Below are positions 43,029 to 55,100 of a stretch of 64,000 nt of DNA, piece by piece. Source of the stretch: Anarhynchus alexandrinus (lineage: Eukaryota > Chordata > Aves > Charadriiformes > Charadriidae); assembly GCA_008711295.1 (NCBI GenBank), contig VUYV01000004.1, positions 1,120,751 to 1,184,750 of the forward strand. The letters run 5' to 3'. The notes beneath the pieces were generated by a model. That model was not told where the DNA came from. It saw only the letters and a program-made list of their open reading frames with translations, and ran no database searches. Every line of letters begins with the position of its first letter. The stretch's first letter is position 1. Position numbers and translations under genes: made by a program.

Positions 43029-43948
43029 GTAATTAGATTTTATTTCATTAATTCACAAATTGCATCACGTCGTCCAAGTCTCCTTTCATAGTAAAGCATA
43101 ATCACAGTGCAAATGTCATAGAGGAAAAGTTTATATGTATTGTGAGGAATCTCAGCAAGAAGCAGTTTTGGCTATCAGTAGATAAATAAACTTGGGGTCA
43201 GAGCTGATCTTCCTGGCTTTGACATGCAGCACGATTTTGTAGTTTTCAATAAAACGTATCTTCATTGTAGCTGCATTTCTTTCAGTGGCAGCTGTCACAT
43301 TCCTATCCCTCTTGTTAGTTACAATGTCTTCCTTAACAAGTTGATCATATTCACTTTGCATTCTTTTTAAGCATTGCTCTTAGCTACTTCTTGTGGATTA
43401 ATGCCCTGAAATTAATCTTTGCTTCCTTATCACAAAGGGAAACACAGTTAAGAAACTCAGAAGCAGCTCTCCAAGGTAACATGGGAGCAATCTTGTTTGC
43501 TGGCAGAATTAAAGATTAATGCAAAACCCAGTCTGAAAACTTAGAGCTGCAAATAATTATTAGGCAGCCTCTCCAAAATATACAAAAGTCCCAGCAGTTT
43601 TATGTTATGGGGATGCTCTTGGGGGGTGGGGGGGGCAGATTTTCTGTACTGTAGTGGTAATATGTAGACTGAAAGGGAAAGCAGAATAATAAACAGGTTA
43701 AAGTTCCAGTAAAATGTCCTATTGTATTTCTTCAGTGTCATCAGACAAGATCAGTGGAGCAGAACCGAAAGATAGCCAGAGAAATCCTGCAGGAGAAAGT
43801 TGACCTTTTCTACAAAGGTGAAGATAGTGATGTTTTTAAAGAGAAGAAAGCATCAGAGAAGAAGAAGCAGGAGAAAAAAAGAAGAGCAAAGGAAAACCTA
43901 GAAAGGAAAAGGCATTTTAAAGAGATGCAACAATTGGATAAGAAATAA
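42753..43948 (+). CDS. MTRFR: MTRFR, mitochondrial translation release factor in rescue (two coding exons)
   Basis: A mitochondrial class-I release-factor-like protein that, with MTRES1, clears peptidyl-tRNA from stalled and split mitoribosomal large subunits. Exons 42,753-43,028 and 43,736-43,948 join in phase to 162 codons (the human protein is 166 as I recall). The catalytic GGQ is at residues 69-71 within [18 protein letters not shown], followed by HIPSGIVVK across the splice and [21 protein letters not shown] Lys/Glu-rich C-terminal tail matches the family. The N-terminal 45 residues ([16 protein letters not shown]...) are basic, aromatic and free of acidic residues except one Glu, as expected of a mitochondrial presequence, and resemble the human start, which supports this ATG. 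No codon-recognition domain is present, as is normal for this family. Confidence 0.97.
43736..43948 (+). CDS. MTRFR: MTRFR exon 3 (CDS to stop)
   Basis: The acceptor is 'atttcttcag'. It encodes [20 protein letters not shown] and the Lys-rich tail ending QLDKK then TAA. The stop overlaps an AATAAA hexamer. Confidence 0.96.
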   Translation, partial: CHQTRSVEQNRKIAREILQEKVDLFYKGEDSDVFKEKKASEKKKQEKKRRAKENLERKRHFKEMQQLDKK

Positions 43949-43949
43949 A
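43944..43949 (+). terminator. MTRFR: AATAAA overlapping the MTRFR stop codon
   Basis: The bases aataaa span the TAA stop (43,946-43,948). It may be a proximal poly(A) signal or chance. Confidence 0.3.
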
Positions 43950-45336
43950 CATGTAAAATAACTGACTTGCCCTCCTAGGGTAAGGGAAATGTTTGTCATT
44001 ATACCTAAACAGTTTTCAAACTAACAGATGATGTAGGGCTTTATAAGCACAACTGAAATACTGAGTAGTGACCTGCTATTACTGTAAAACCAAAGTCATA
44101 AAAGCAGTCATGTATTCCTACTTCTGTCTGCCATCATCTTATTAATCACATTTAGCAATCAGTTTTTCTGCCAAGTTCAGAAGATGATAAACCAATCCTT
44201 GTTAAAAAGGAACTATAAACTTTCCACCATTGTTAATGGAGACAAAAAAAAAAAAATCAATAGATCGCCTTCTGCCCAGATGGTGCCTTACGGTGCTTCG
44301 TAGGAGTTCCAATACATGTGGAGAACAGCCCTAGGAGGTTATAACTTTCCATCCTTCCTCAGCCAATGCCTCTACTGGCACAAATCGTTTATAAACCGTG
44401 ACCAAGTTTAGACACTGGTTCTGATGGGGTACACAGACATGACAGAAGAAACACCAGTCACCGGTTGCCTCCTTCAGATCTGTTGGCTGAACAAATGCTC
44501 TGGGCTGCTCAATTCTGAATGAAGTTTAAACAGACACTTTACAAATCTCACCCGGAGTGGTGACAATCATTGCGGGGGAAAGCCCTCCTGCAAGTGAGGG
44601 CTGGTCAGTCATGTTCTTCCAGTTCAAAGGTAGAATGGGGTCATTACAGATAAAGAACAACACGTGTTGGAAGCTGCCTCGCAAGGCAACAGAATCCAGC
44701 TCATCCAAGCTGTGAAGTAATTAACTTTGCTTCTTAATACTGTATTTTCTTCAAGTATACATAGCTCCATGCGTATTCGATATCCCAGATATCCCATCTT
44801 CCTTAGGATATAGATTTGATTGTACGATAGTGAATTAGAGTAATTTATTATGTTTATGCTATGCTGCAGTTAACCTTGGGCATTTTGGTATCTTCACTCG
44901 TTTTGACAGTTTCCCATTTTATGCAAATACGTGCAGCTGCTTCTCCTTTGTTACTGTTACTTTGGAGCCACTAGTGAACTGTACTTTCCTATTTTGATCC
45001 TGTTAAGAACTCTTTAATTGCTTAACCAGAACTTCTCTAATTTTTGGACAGCACCCTCACTGGCTGCCACCAAGTTCTCACCTTCAACAGTATTTTGAAA
45101 GCAATGGAGACTACTAGCAACTATACCGCCTTCTTACAGAGATCGCCTGCATCCGGACTGTACCACAGATGGAAACTGCCCAGCAATCTACAGGCCCGTC
45201 CCCTTGTCTGTTCCTGAACTTGAGCCTCCTACATGAAGGTTAAATCTTTATCTGTTGTGAGTTCTTGTTGATGGAGTATGAATCTGATTAAAGTGACTGT
45301 ACATAGCTTTAATACAAATTGTTAATGAAAATAAGC

Positions 45337-45342
45337 TTTATT
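45337..45342 (-). terminator. CDK2AP1: Candidate poly(A) signal for CDK2AP1
   Basis: TTTATT on plus reads AATAAA on minus, about 740 bp after the CDK2AP1 stop, a 3' UTR length typical of this gene. No closer canonical hexamer was evident. Confidence 0.55.
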
Positions 45343-45351
45343 ACGTCAAGT

Positions 45352-45357
45352 AATAAA
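45352..45357 (+). terminator. MTRFR: Candidate distal poly(A) signal for MTRFR
   Basis: AATAAA on the plus strand, 1.4 kb beyond the stop, 10 bp from the opposite-strand signal of CDK2AP1. Confidence 0.4.
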
Positions 45358-46080
45358 TACATACAAAGATGCAAATAACAGTTTTAGTAATTTATCCAGA
45401 ATTTTCTTTTTTTGGCAAACTTTAAACTGAAATCTCCAGCCTTAATGTAGAAATTAGCTTTCCAGGACCTTGTTATTATTTAATAGGTTTCCCTATTTCC
45501 CATATAACTCATGCACTTTAAATGGACTTCAAAGCACTAACAGTCATGCAAATGTTTATGCAAAAGGAACAAAAAAGGAAAAATAAAAGGAGGGGAAGGT
45601 TATTTCTAAGCAGGGTCTATGCTGTATGACAATTTGTGACTTAGCAGACTACTAGGTACAGCATGCTATTCTGCATTTATTAAAAAAAATCCTTAGAGCT
45701 TATGTCAAACTTTGAAGGATTGACAGTTTGGGGTTAAGTGAATACAGTCAAAGGAAAAAAAAACAGAATGCAACTGTGGCTGGATAAGAAGAGAACTGAA
45801 ATATAGCCTGGGAGAGAAAGAGCATTCCTCTGCATGCAGTTCAGTTTTCGTGTTTTAGAAACATTTTAGGGAGTTTTAACGTCTTTACAAAATGCAAACC
45901 CTCAGTAAGTTGAAAAATCCTTGTTTTCTCATTCTTAACTATACATTTTTGTAAGGGCAAAACAAGAAAGGTAAAACATTCAAAATAAAGGAATTTGTCT
46001 GAATGTTTCAAGAGTCAAAAGGAATAAGTGTTACTTTTTCTTCATTAAGAGATGGAAAATCTTGCAACTGAATTAGTGGG

Positions 46081-46148
46081 CTAGGATCTTGCATTTCGTT
46101 CCGTCTCAGCCAGGCATTCCCGAACTAATCCTCTAGCATGAATAATGC
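46081..46148 (-). CDS. CDK2AP1: CDK2AP1 coding exon 4 (last)
   Basis: Encodes [20 protein letters not shown], then RS and TAG. The acceptor is 'ttttgcag'. This is the conserved C-terminal helix of the CDK2AP family. Confidence 0.96.
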
Positions 46149-49100
46149 CTGCAAAAGAATTGGACATATTTTAAATCATCTCATTCAGGTCACACTTACA
46201 ATGACAGTTCAGAGAAACGTTTATGTATTTCTGTCCTGAGTTGCCAAGGCTACCACAGCATGCCTCAGAAAAGGAAAAGATCCCTCGCTTCCCAAACATC
46301 AGCTGCTGCTAAACAAGTTTGCTTTCCCAACGTGGCATTATAAATTGAAAAGGGACTTAAACCAGGAATCAAAGCGTGATAAGATGCGTAGGTCTGCAGT
46401 GACAGGTATATCTTAATGTGCAGTGTGGGCCTATTTAAAATCAGAGACTTAACTAGAAAGAAAAAAAAAATCATCTTACCTACCTGTGAGTTATTTTGCT
46501 ACAGTAGAATGAAAAAAATACAAAGTTATTTGGGGAGTCATTTAGCAAGCTCTAGAAGTCTTAATACCTTGGGATAATTCTCCTCTGAGAGTATGCATCA
46601 AAATCCAAGCCTTCATAATACTGCTTAAACACAAGTTGTGTCTCTCATAAGAGTAAGAAGAAATTTTTATGGTGTGTGCAAAAAGTTACCTCCTAACACT
46701 GGCTCAGCTCCCAGTGTAAATCATCACCACTTTACATGCTGCCATATCTACTCTCATCTGATAGACATAATGTGGAATTTTCCACGACGAGTCCTGTTGC
46801 CTTGAGTTCCAGCAATCTGGACCTTGATTCTTAATCCTGGAACTAAATCTAGATTCATGTTCACAGAGCTGCTGAAAGAACAGAGCTAGAGATTCATTTT
46901 AAAATGAGAGACAGACAGATTTTTCTGCAACAAACAAGGTTATATTTTACTGACAGGACAAGATAGAAGGCCATTTCTCTGCTCAATCATGCTCCTTAAC
47001 AAGGTGGAGAAAGGACAATAAGGCAACAGATGAGGTTTAATCTCTATTTGTAGACAATTGATTCTGTTTCTAGAGGGCTGCTAGCCAAGATCACAGCAAC
47101 TGCCTTTACATCCAAGGAGTACTGACTTGGGACTTGACGGGTGCAAGGCTTTGGAGAGGGTTAAATTGACACAGACAAGTAAAGCCGCATCCCACAGCTG
47201 TGGGATGCAGAAATGTGTACTCAAAGCAGTGCATTAGACCTGGATCTGGTGGCAGGACGCCCAGTTTATGCAGCAGAACTACCCTGAATTATGTAGAACA
47301 CTGGGAATTTGGCCAGTTTTAGAGGTCAGTAGCCTCTGTGCTGAGGAGCAGGTGGAGCTGGGGACAGGGACTTTATTCAGGAATAACCTCCACGCTGCCA
47401 TGGAGTCTGCAGTCACGTGGCTACCCTCAGTCACTTTTGCTCTCACACTTGCACATGCTCCTGCAGCCATTAGGCTCCCAAAATGGAAAGAGAGGTATGC
47501 TTGTGACCAAAAGATGGCAGCAAAAAGTATTTATTTAGGATTCTTTGCAACATTGGCAAATCACAGTGGCAGCATGGAATCTGAAACCTACATTAGCCAA
47601 CGAACTAAATACTCACTGCAAGTAGCAGCAAAACAACTTTTCCTCACCAAACTGAACCATTCAGCTCAGAGAACATCTGCATCTCTCCCGGTCTCTCTCA
47701 AGTTGTCCCCATTAGCCTATTGCCATTCATGATCTATTAATACTGACTCAGGCAATGCAATAAAGAGAGACTCCAGCAACATTGATTTTAGCTGGGCCAG
47801 ATTCCACTTACCACTCATCAGCAGACTTTATTGCATCCTTTCCCAGAACAGCTACTAGTCATTTTATTGCACGTCACGGCAGATATATTACTCTCCCATA
47901 ATGGTTGAGCCTTAAATAAAGCTTCGTAGTCTTGGGTAAACGTAAGGGGGATTTGCAAGGTGGTGAAGTTAGTCTGTTACAGTAACATTCCCGCTCAGGG
48001 TTGAATGCATGAGCCAAACTTAGCGCAAGGACCAAGGAAAGGGAGGAAAAGGTAACTACATTATCCTGGCAAAGGAGAGAACTGCCAGCACAACTGTGGT
48101 CGATGGCCTTTCAGGGTCATTTCAGGAGCTGGAACGGTGGAATGTCCCACTGCTCCTTCAGAAATATCCCTTGCACGTCCCCTGCAGAGGACAATGTCAA
48201 GCTGATGTCAGCAGTGGGGCATGCGGGGGTTTCTTTTACACTGCAAGGAAAGGGCATTTATTACCCCTTTTAGCTGACAAAGCAAAGCTAGAGAGACCTC
48301 ATCAGCCAGGCCTAAAAGCTTCTATGTCCCTTACTAGTGGGCTCTTAATGACATCCACTTGACAACAGGTAATGGCACCTAAGCAGCCCAACGCTCCACA
48401 GAGAGGAGGAAGGTGCATGTTCGACATCTCAGTCTGAACAGCCTTCACTGACAAACTTTTTTTTTATTCCAGATCTTCTCTCCACCAGCTTTACCGTGAA
48501 TTATCACAACGGAGTATTTCTTTAGGCAAAATGCACTTTAGTAAAGATCCTTGGGTCAAGTACATGGGGGATGTATATGAGAAAAAGTAAACAATGCTTG
48601 GTTGAATATTTTGGAGACTGGGGAGAAAAGGGAATTGAAGGGGTAGGTTAGCCACCAGGAACCTAGAAGAAGGTCAGACACCTTAAGGGTACTAAAATAA
48701 GGTTTGAATTATTAACTGAAACTCCCCTTTTGCACAAGAAACATTTGGTCACTGGTTTATCTACCAAATACAGCATGAATAGACTATCCCAAGGTTTCAG
48801 TTGCTTGTGAATACACCTAGTTTAATGATGAGCTCGAGACAGCTGTCTCCTTTCAAAGGAAACCGCTGTCATGAAGCTGTATACAAGCAGTCAATGCACA
48901 AAGTGTATGTGACACTATTTTTTTCTTTAAATAAATTTAAACATTACCTCTTTTTAGCCGCTCCATCGCACTTTTACTCCCAGCATATGTGGGTCTAATC
49001 TCTTTTCCTAATTCTTCTATGATAGCTAGAAGTTCTGCATATTTGCTTTGTGGTACTTGACTGCTGCTGGTACCCTGTAGTCAAAAGTAGATTAATCTCA

Positions 49101-52100
49101 ATTAAATACTGCTAAAACCAAAACAATTACAACAAACAGTAACTGGAAATTCATGGAGGACCAGAAATAGCCCTGGAAGCCACTTCTTAAAAAAATAACA
49201 TTTCAGGTTTATTACATAAACAGGATTTTCTTTTTGTGGGTGCTGCTCCAGTTGGACACAATGCTACACGTCCTTCAAAAATCAGGATCAAATGGGAGGA
49301 TGCAGCTGCAAGATTGGGGCCTTAGGTGAAACAGAAGTTAAAACAGTCCTGCAAGAACAGCAAACTGAGAACTGCTTTTTTAACTCTCTTTCTGCTTTTA
49401 TCAATGTTTAGGTGTGTATTTTGTGGAGAAGTTAGGTAGGCAGGGAGAGTAAGACCAGATATACACAAAACTGCCCAGATGATAAGGGAAATCCTATTAA
49501 GTCAAATACATTTCACACAAAGTTTACCACCAGATTCCTGAAGCAGCCCACAGGACACAGACTGCATGAGACTAAATTTTAGAGCATAAATTTGCCAAAG
49601 AAAAACAGTACAGGAATATTCATTTTATAACAAATAATTTTAATATATGTTAGAGCCCTTTACTATCAACATAACTCAAGACATGTTTCACTGTGACTCA
49701 GAAGGGATGGGACTAACAGTTAATTAGTAACCAATCTCACTCAGCACTGCTTAGTCTAATTTGATCCCAAGACATGTGTGATGAATCAGTCTGCCATTTG
49801 GGTTTGATTTCAAATCTTGGTGGGAGGGAGGAACACCTCAGATTACAGGCCGCAATCCATGCTACTATGCAAAAGTAGGGTCAGTGTTCTGATTAAAGAG
49901 AAACAAGCAGCAGAGCTGTACCTGCATCCCTTGTGTATAGCCTAGAGATGGGGGTCCATAGTCATTTATAAGTTGTCTATATTGCGCAGATGTTGCCATA
50001 CTTGTGGAGGGAGAGTGAACACTCCCAGCTGGAAAGAGAAAAGAAAAAAAAATCTGTTATTATATAAAGATTAATTAATATGTTAAACTGGGACACATTT
50101 TAGTTTGCTTTTTTCTAAAGCTGTGACTGCTCACCTTTGTCTAAGCCCACTAATGCCATTTCAGAGTCACACTATTTGCGAGGAAGAGAATGGTTGAGAA
50201 TGGAAGAGAATTAATGCTTCTCTAACATTTGCTGTACATTTGAAAATAGCACAGCCTGCAACATTATCAGTGCAAATTGTTTGCCTAAAAGTGAAACAGA
50301 GTGTAACATGACAGGTTGTTCTGCCTAGACAAACTGTAAATATTAAGGAGCCCTATTTTTGCATATATACATTCCACATAGATGACTCTAATGTACTGTG
50401 CTATTTTTACTTTTTCAGTGCAAGTTATCTGAAAGTAATTTTGCAACTCAAAGTGTCATCACATGGTCAATGCAAGTTACCCTCAGTACTATTTTCAGCC
50501 AATGCCCAAACTATTCCTAGGGAACAGTCAGTTAAGGTACATCAGATCTGCTGCTCATTGTATGACACAGGAGGTGAAGAGTGCTACCGTTATTCCTCTT
50601 TTTGTGGCATCAAACGGTTTTAGCCAGTCAAATTGTGTTATGTAAGTAAACCAAAGGCAAAATAACTTTGGGTGATGGTTACCTTTTGTAAAGTTGTAAA
50701 AGATTATATTCAGATCTACAGGGTTTCGAGTCAACTAAGAGTTCAGAAACAGACTCCAATGTGATCATTGACAAGCTGCTCCAGAAACAAGCAATCAAAA
50801 CACTTCTTCCCCCTCACCTTCAACAGTTAAGAATTTGGGTTTGAGAAACAACTTTCAGATTTTTCTTTGGGGGTTTAATTATGCTGCCCATTTCCCAACA
50901 GTGCTAGAGGACCCGCTGGTTACGGACTGTACACTCAGGACTAAGGGAGCATTGCACCATTCAACTTGCTCACTCTTGCAGCTGAAGTGCCCCTGCATCC
51001 ACCGATGCTGCTGTCTTTGCCTGTGGGCACAGACACAGACTGCCTGCTGTCTGAAAAAATCTCCCCCCTTACAAACTCCTTTGCTGAAAATTCCCAACTG
51101 TCTTTCCTATGAGGAACAGATCTCATTTACCAGCCTTCATTTAAATCTAAATTAAACTGATGCTAAAAGTCACTGGGGCTCAGAACTATGTAAATCTCTA
51201 GCTTTGTTTTAACATTGCAAGTGACTCCGTTCCTATTTTCCCCTCGCTACAAAAAGAAAGACCCAGCAGTTACACTGTAAAAAGCGCTGCTGCACATAGT
51301 GGAACAGACTCTTGTCCTCAGTTGGGAAGTCTCTTCCCACTTCAGAATTAATCACAGGATATCACTGTGGTGGTGTTCTCATTACAAGAAGAGAGTGTGT
51401 TCTTAATTTTTATTAGTTAACCAGGTGTGAAATCCTAAAAAAGGCAAATTGGGCTGGTCACTAGGTCACCCTAAAAAGCCAAGATTTCTCTCTTTGTCTT
51501 TAACTAAGCTGCTAAATTTTATGGCATTACAATCTGCATTTCTGTCGCTAGGGTTTCACATGGAGCTAATTGTCACATTCTGCTAAAGCATACTGAAATC
51601 CCCAAAACCTAAACAACACACAGAGTACGGCGTTGTGAAGGAACACCACAGTTGTCAGCTATTCTCTGAATTAGTTCTTCACATTATCAGTTCAAAATAC
51701 ATGCACAATAGTAAAATTTCTGTATGTGCAACTCAGTCAATATTTCAAGTCCAGATGACTGCATTTCAACAGTTATCAAACATGACACAACAGCAAACCA
51801 CGTCTTTCCTCCAAGGACTTCAAAATGCTTCAAAAACATTAATGAGCCCCTTGTGCTGCAAGGTAGGAAGGTTTAATTACCTCAATTAAGCAGAGAAAGA
51901 CTTAAGCGCTTTTTCCTCATGTACAATAAAACAAAAAGACCCATCCTGCAAAGACTTGTTCCTGAACTGTTATTGCAAGCAGTCACATACAAGACCTGGG
52001 AGCTCCAAACCGGTTCAGAATTAAGGCAAGGACTCCCATCACCAGGCTCAGGAATCCTTAGCTGCAGCCCATGCAAAACAAAAACCAATTTATCACCACC

Positions 52101-55100
52101 ATATCAGTTAATGATAATATAGTGCAGATAATTTAGTGATTGTTTCAGATTATGTTGATTTAAGCAATGACACATGCTTGGTCTGTAGGAACTAACACAG
52201 CAGCACATGTCTAGATAAGAAAGAAAACCCTACTAGAAATGTGCTGTGCCAAATCAAAGCAGTGAATCCAGAGGCCGACCAAGAAAGTTTCACAGATGTG
52301 AAAGCCAGCAACATACGGTGTTGCACCGGACAGTAGTTGGTCTCAGCATGGGAGCTGGAATCCAGCAGTGATTCAAGTCAACACTGAATGACAAAAACAA
52401 ACAAGAACTTTCAGCAGGCAACTATGAGTAAGAACCTGCCGCCGAGTTGGAGCATCGCTCCTGATTTGAATTAGCAGTCAGATCAGTGGAGTTGTGTCGC
52501 TTCAGCAGCCAGGAGTGCTGTATTGTCTACTGTACCCACGACATATGCAGAGCTGTGCTGCAGACACTAGAGGCCATTGCTGAGTACGGCATGCCCTGCC
52601 AAATGACAGATCGTGGTAACCATGGTGAGTTTACCCGTTTCTTTGCAGTCTGCATCAAAAATGTAATAAGACATAATGCCATGCGCCGACCACTTTATCA
52701 GCAGCAGCAGGCCCAGAGAACAAAGAAAAGGATTTGACTTGGCCATGGTACCAGCCTCCATATACCCATGTCAGAAGTTGTGCCAGTCAAACTCAGCTGG
52801 AGGGGAAAAAAAAATGAAAAATCCTTGATTTCACCTCAATTTAAGATGATGCAATCATGAAAATGAAATTAATTGTGGAGGTATTAGTATCTCACAGGGT
52901 AACAGACCTTGAGCTTTTTGACCTATCACTTTATATGTTAATCTCAAGAAGAAGCCCTGGGTCTTGGAGGACTATTACTCAATTAACCCAAAATACATCT
53001 GCATGTCTCAACATCCTATCTCAGATTTAAAAAAAAATATTTTTTTTTAAATCAACAGCTATTGCTATTACTGTTAGCATGAAAAATTAGGCCAGCAAGT
53101 CTCACAGTCAATACCCAGTCAAAAAATCAGTGTGATGATTAGGTATTCACTAGAGAGAAAAAAAGCAGGGGGGATCTAAATTGAGGCTTGTTCTCTCACG
53201 TTAAAGTGACAATGGAGACAAGACAGTTAAGAATTGACAGAATCGAAAAGGGAGTGTACTTGGTACTGAATTTAAGTGACACCCTGTATCACATTCCAAA
53301 TTGTCTTCGTGCTTACTCCTGTTTAAAACCTAAATTAATATACATACTTTCCTCCCTCCACTTTCCTAATTAAATGTACACAAAGCCTTTTATATACCCA
53401 TTTATTCTTGTGCCAACAATGTCTTTTATTTCTGTATTCAAACAGAAGACTGCCAGAAGCATTTTTTCCCCACAAAAATATAGTGATTTTCTTGTTAATC
53501 AATATTAATCTTTTTTAATTGAGGAGGGGTGTCAAACAGAAATGAGATTTTTGTGTCAAAAACTCTTCCTTCCAGTAGTCTCTCTGAGCCCAAATTAACA
53601 CCCTGGGAGACAAAGGATCTAGAATCAATCTTTGTTTGCCTAAACTCACACTTACCAGGAATCTTCCCATTAATTTCTGATAGGTTTGTAAGGATCCTTT
53701 CAGCTCCTCTGCTACGGTCTCCAAGCCTGAGCAGCGATACCAATTTGCTGGTCTAAGTTTTAATTCTTAATTCCATTGCTGCTGCTTGATGGAAAAATAA
53801 CTGGCAAGGTAGCTTACTGTGCACCCTGCAAGGAAGCAGTGGGAGCAGGAATGCTGGGGTACTCTCACCTGCTCCGCTCCCAGCAGATGCCGTGGCACCT
53901 ACAAGGCTCAACTGCCACCCTGTTTTACTCCCACAAACAGCAAAGTAAAATCAGGAATAGTTACTCAACTCACCAAGTTACTCATGTAGAACTGACTTAG
54001 ACAAGTCAAGAGCCAACCCCATTGGATATATGTTTCCCTACTGCTCTGTACTTCATAAGGTCCTGTAAAACTGCATAAGTAAACTCCTGCCATTTTACAC
54101 ACTCTTTGTACACATGAACATGACAGCATATAAGAAGAGATACCAGTAGCCTGGAGTTTATCTAAGGTACATGGTATATTCTGTGGAATTTCACTGCTTC
54201 TACCTCTACTTTGCAGTCTCTTCAAGCTGAGGCTGTTTGCAACATAAAGGCTGTTGCCATTTAGGTGGCTAGCGGTCATCACTTCTTTATGTAGAGCCCG
54301 GTGCTGGAGGTTACTGCCTCTGCCACACAACTGGAGTTCCTCATCTGCTTCAGATGACAGCAGTTTGATTCCTGACAGCATGTGACAAACAGGCTAGAAT
54401 ATTTTAACTGAGAGGATTTAAGTTCTTCTGTCCTAAATCAGCCAACTTTGCAACAAAACACATGAGAAATGTTCATGTAAGCTGCTCTGCCAACATACAT
54501 TGTGAGGCACTTTCAAACACAAGGGGAGCGGTAACATCTTCAACCAGCACAGCCATTTCTGAAGCAAGTATCTGAAGACAGCCTGAATCACAGTTGTACT
54601 GTTTTCGCTGACTACAAGAATATTTGATTCCTTAGCCCTTTACGCGCTTTGGCTTAAGTTCAACAAGAACTCCTTGCCATCCATGGGACACCACATGCAT
54701 GTCGACACAAGTAGATCTGCTTCACAGCCAAGCCACACACTGAACTCTACAGGAGTTGCCAACCCAGAGCGAAAACAGACAGCCCCCATTTCCCCCAACC
54801 TTCCAATAATTTTTTTAATTTAAAATAATGGACCCCGTTCTCATTTGCACAAAACATTCCTTATAGCAGTGCCTGTGAAAGTTATATTTTCACCCACTAT
54901 TTCCCCCTTAACCAGCCCTTTTGGTAGAAACAGACCTTTCTTTGAATAAAACTATTTCCTTTAAAAAAAAACTCCAGTGCGCACACGCATAAATATGTTC
55001 TCAAGAACTAGGACATTCTTTATCGTAACAGCCAGAGGCCTTGCTCTTTTGATCTGTCACACTCTGGGCCTTTCTTCTAGTACTCTCTTTCTATTTAATC

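Larger units (their letters stand above)
43949..45375 (+). other. MTRFR: Presumed MTRFR 3' untranslated region
   Basis: No further exon is seen between the MTRFR stop and the AATAAA at 45,352. Its extent is inferred. A 12-13 base A tract at about 44,245 is the only simple repeat. Confidence 0.35.

Noticed and set aside
47268..47732. 154-codon open frame in CDK2AP1 intron 3
   Set aside because: No family resemblance or motif; a chance frame in intron is the simplest explanation.
53965..54381. 138-codon minus-strand frame in CDK2AP1 intron 1
   Set aside because: No domain or motif and no splice partners; chance frame.
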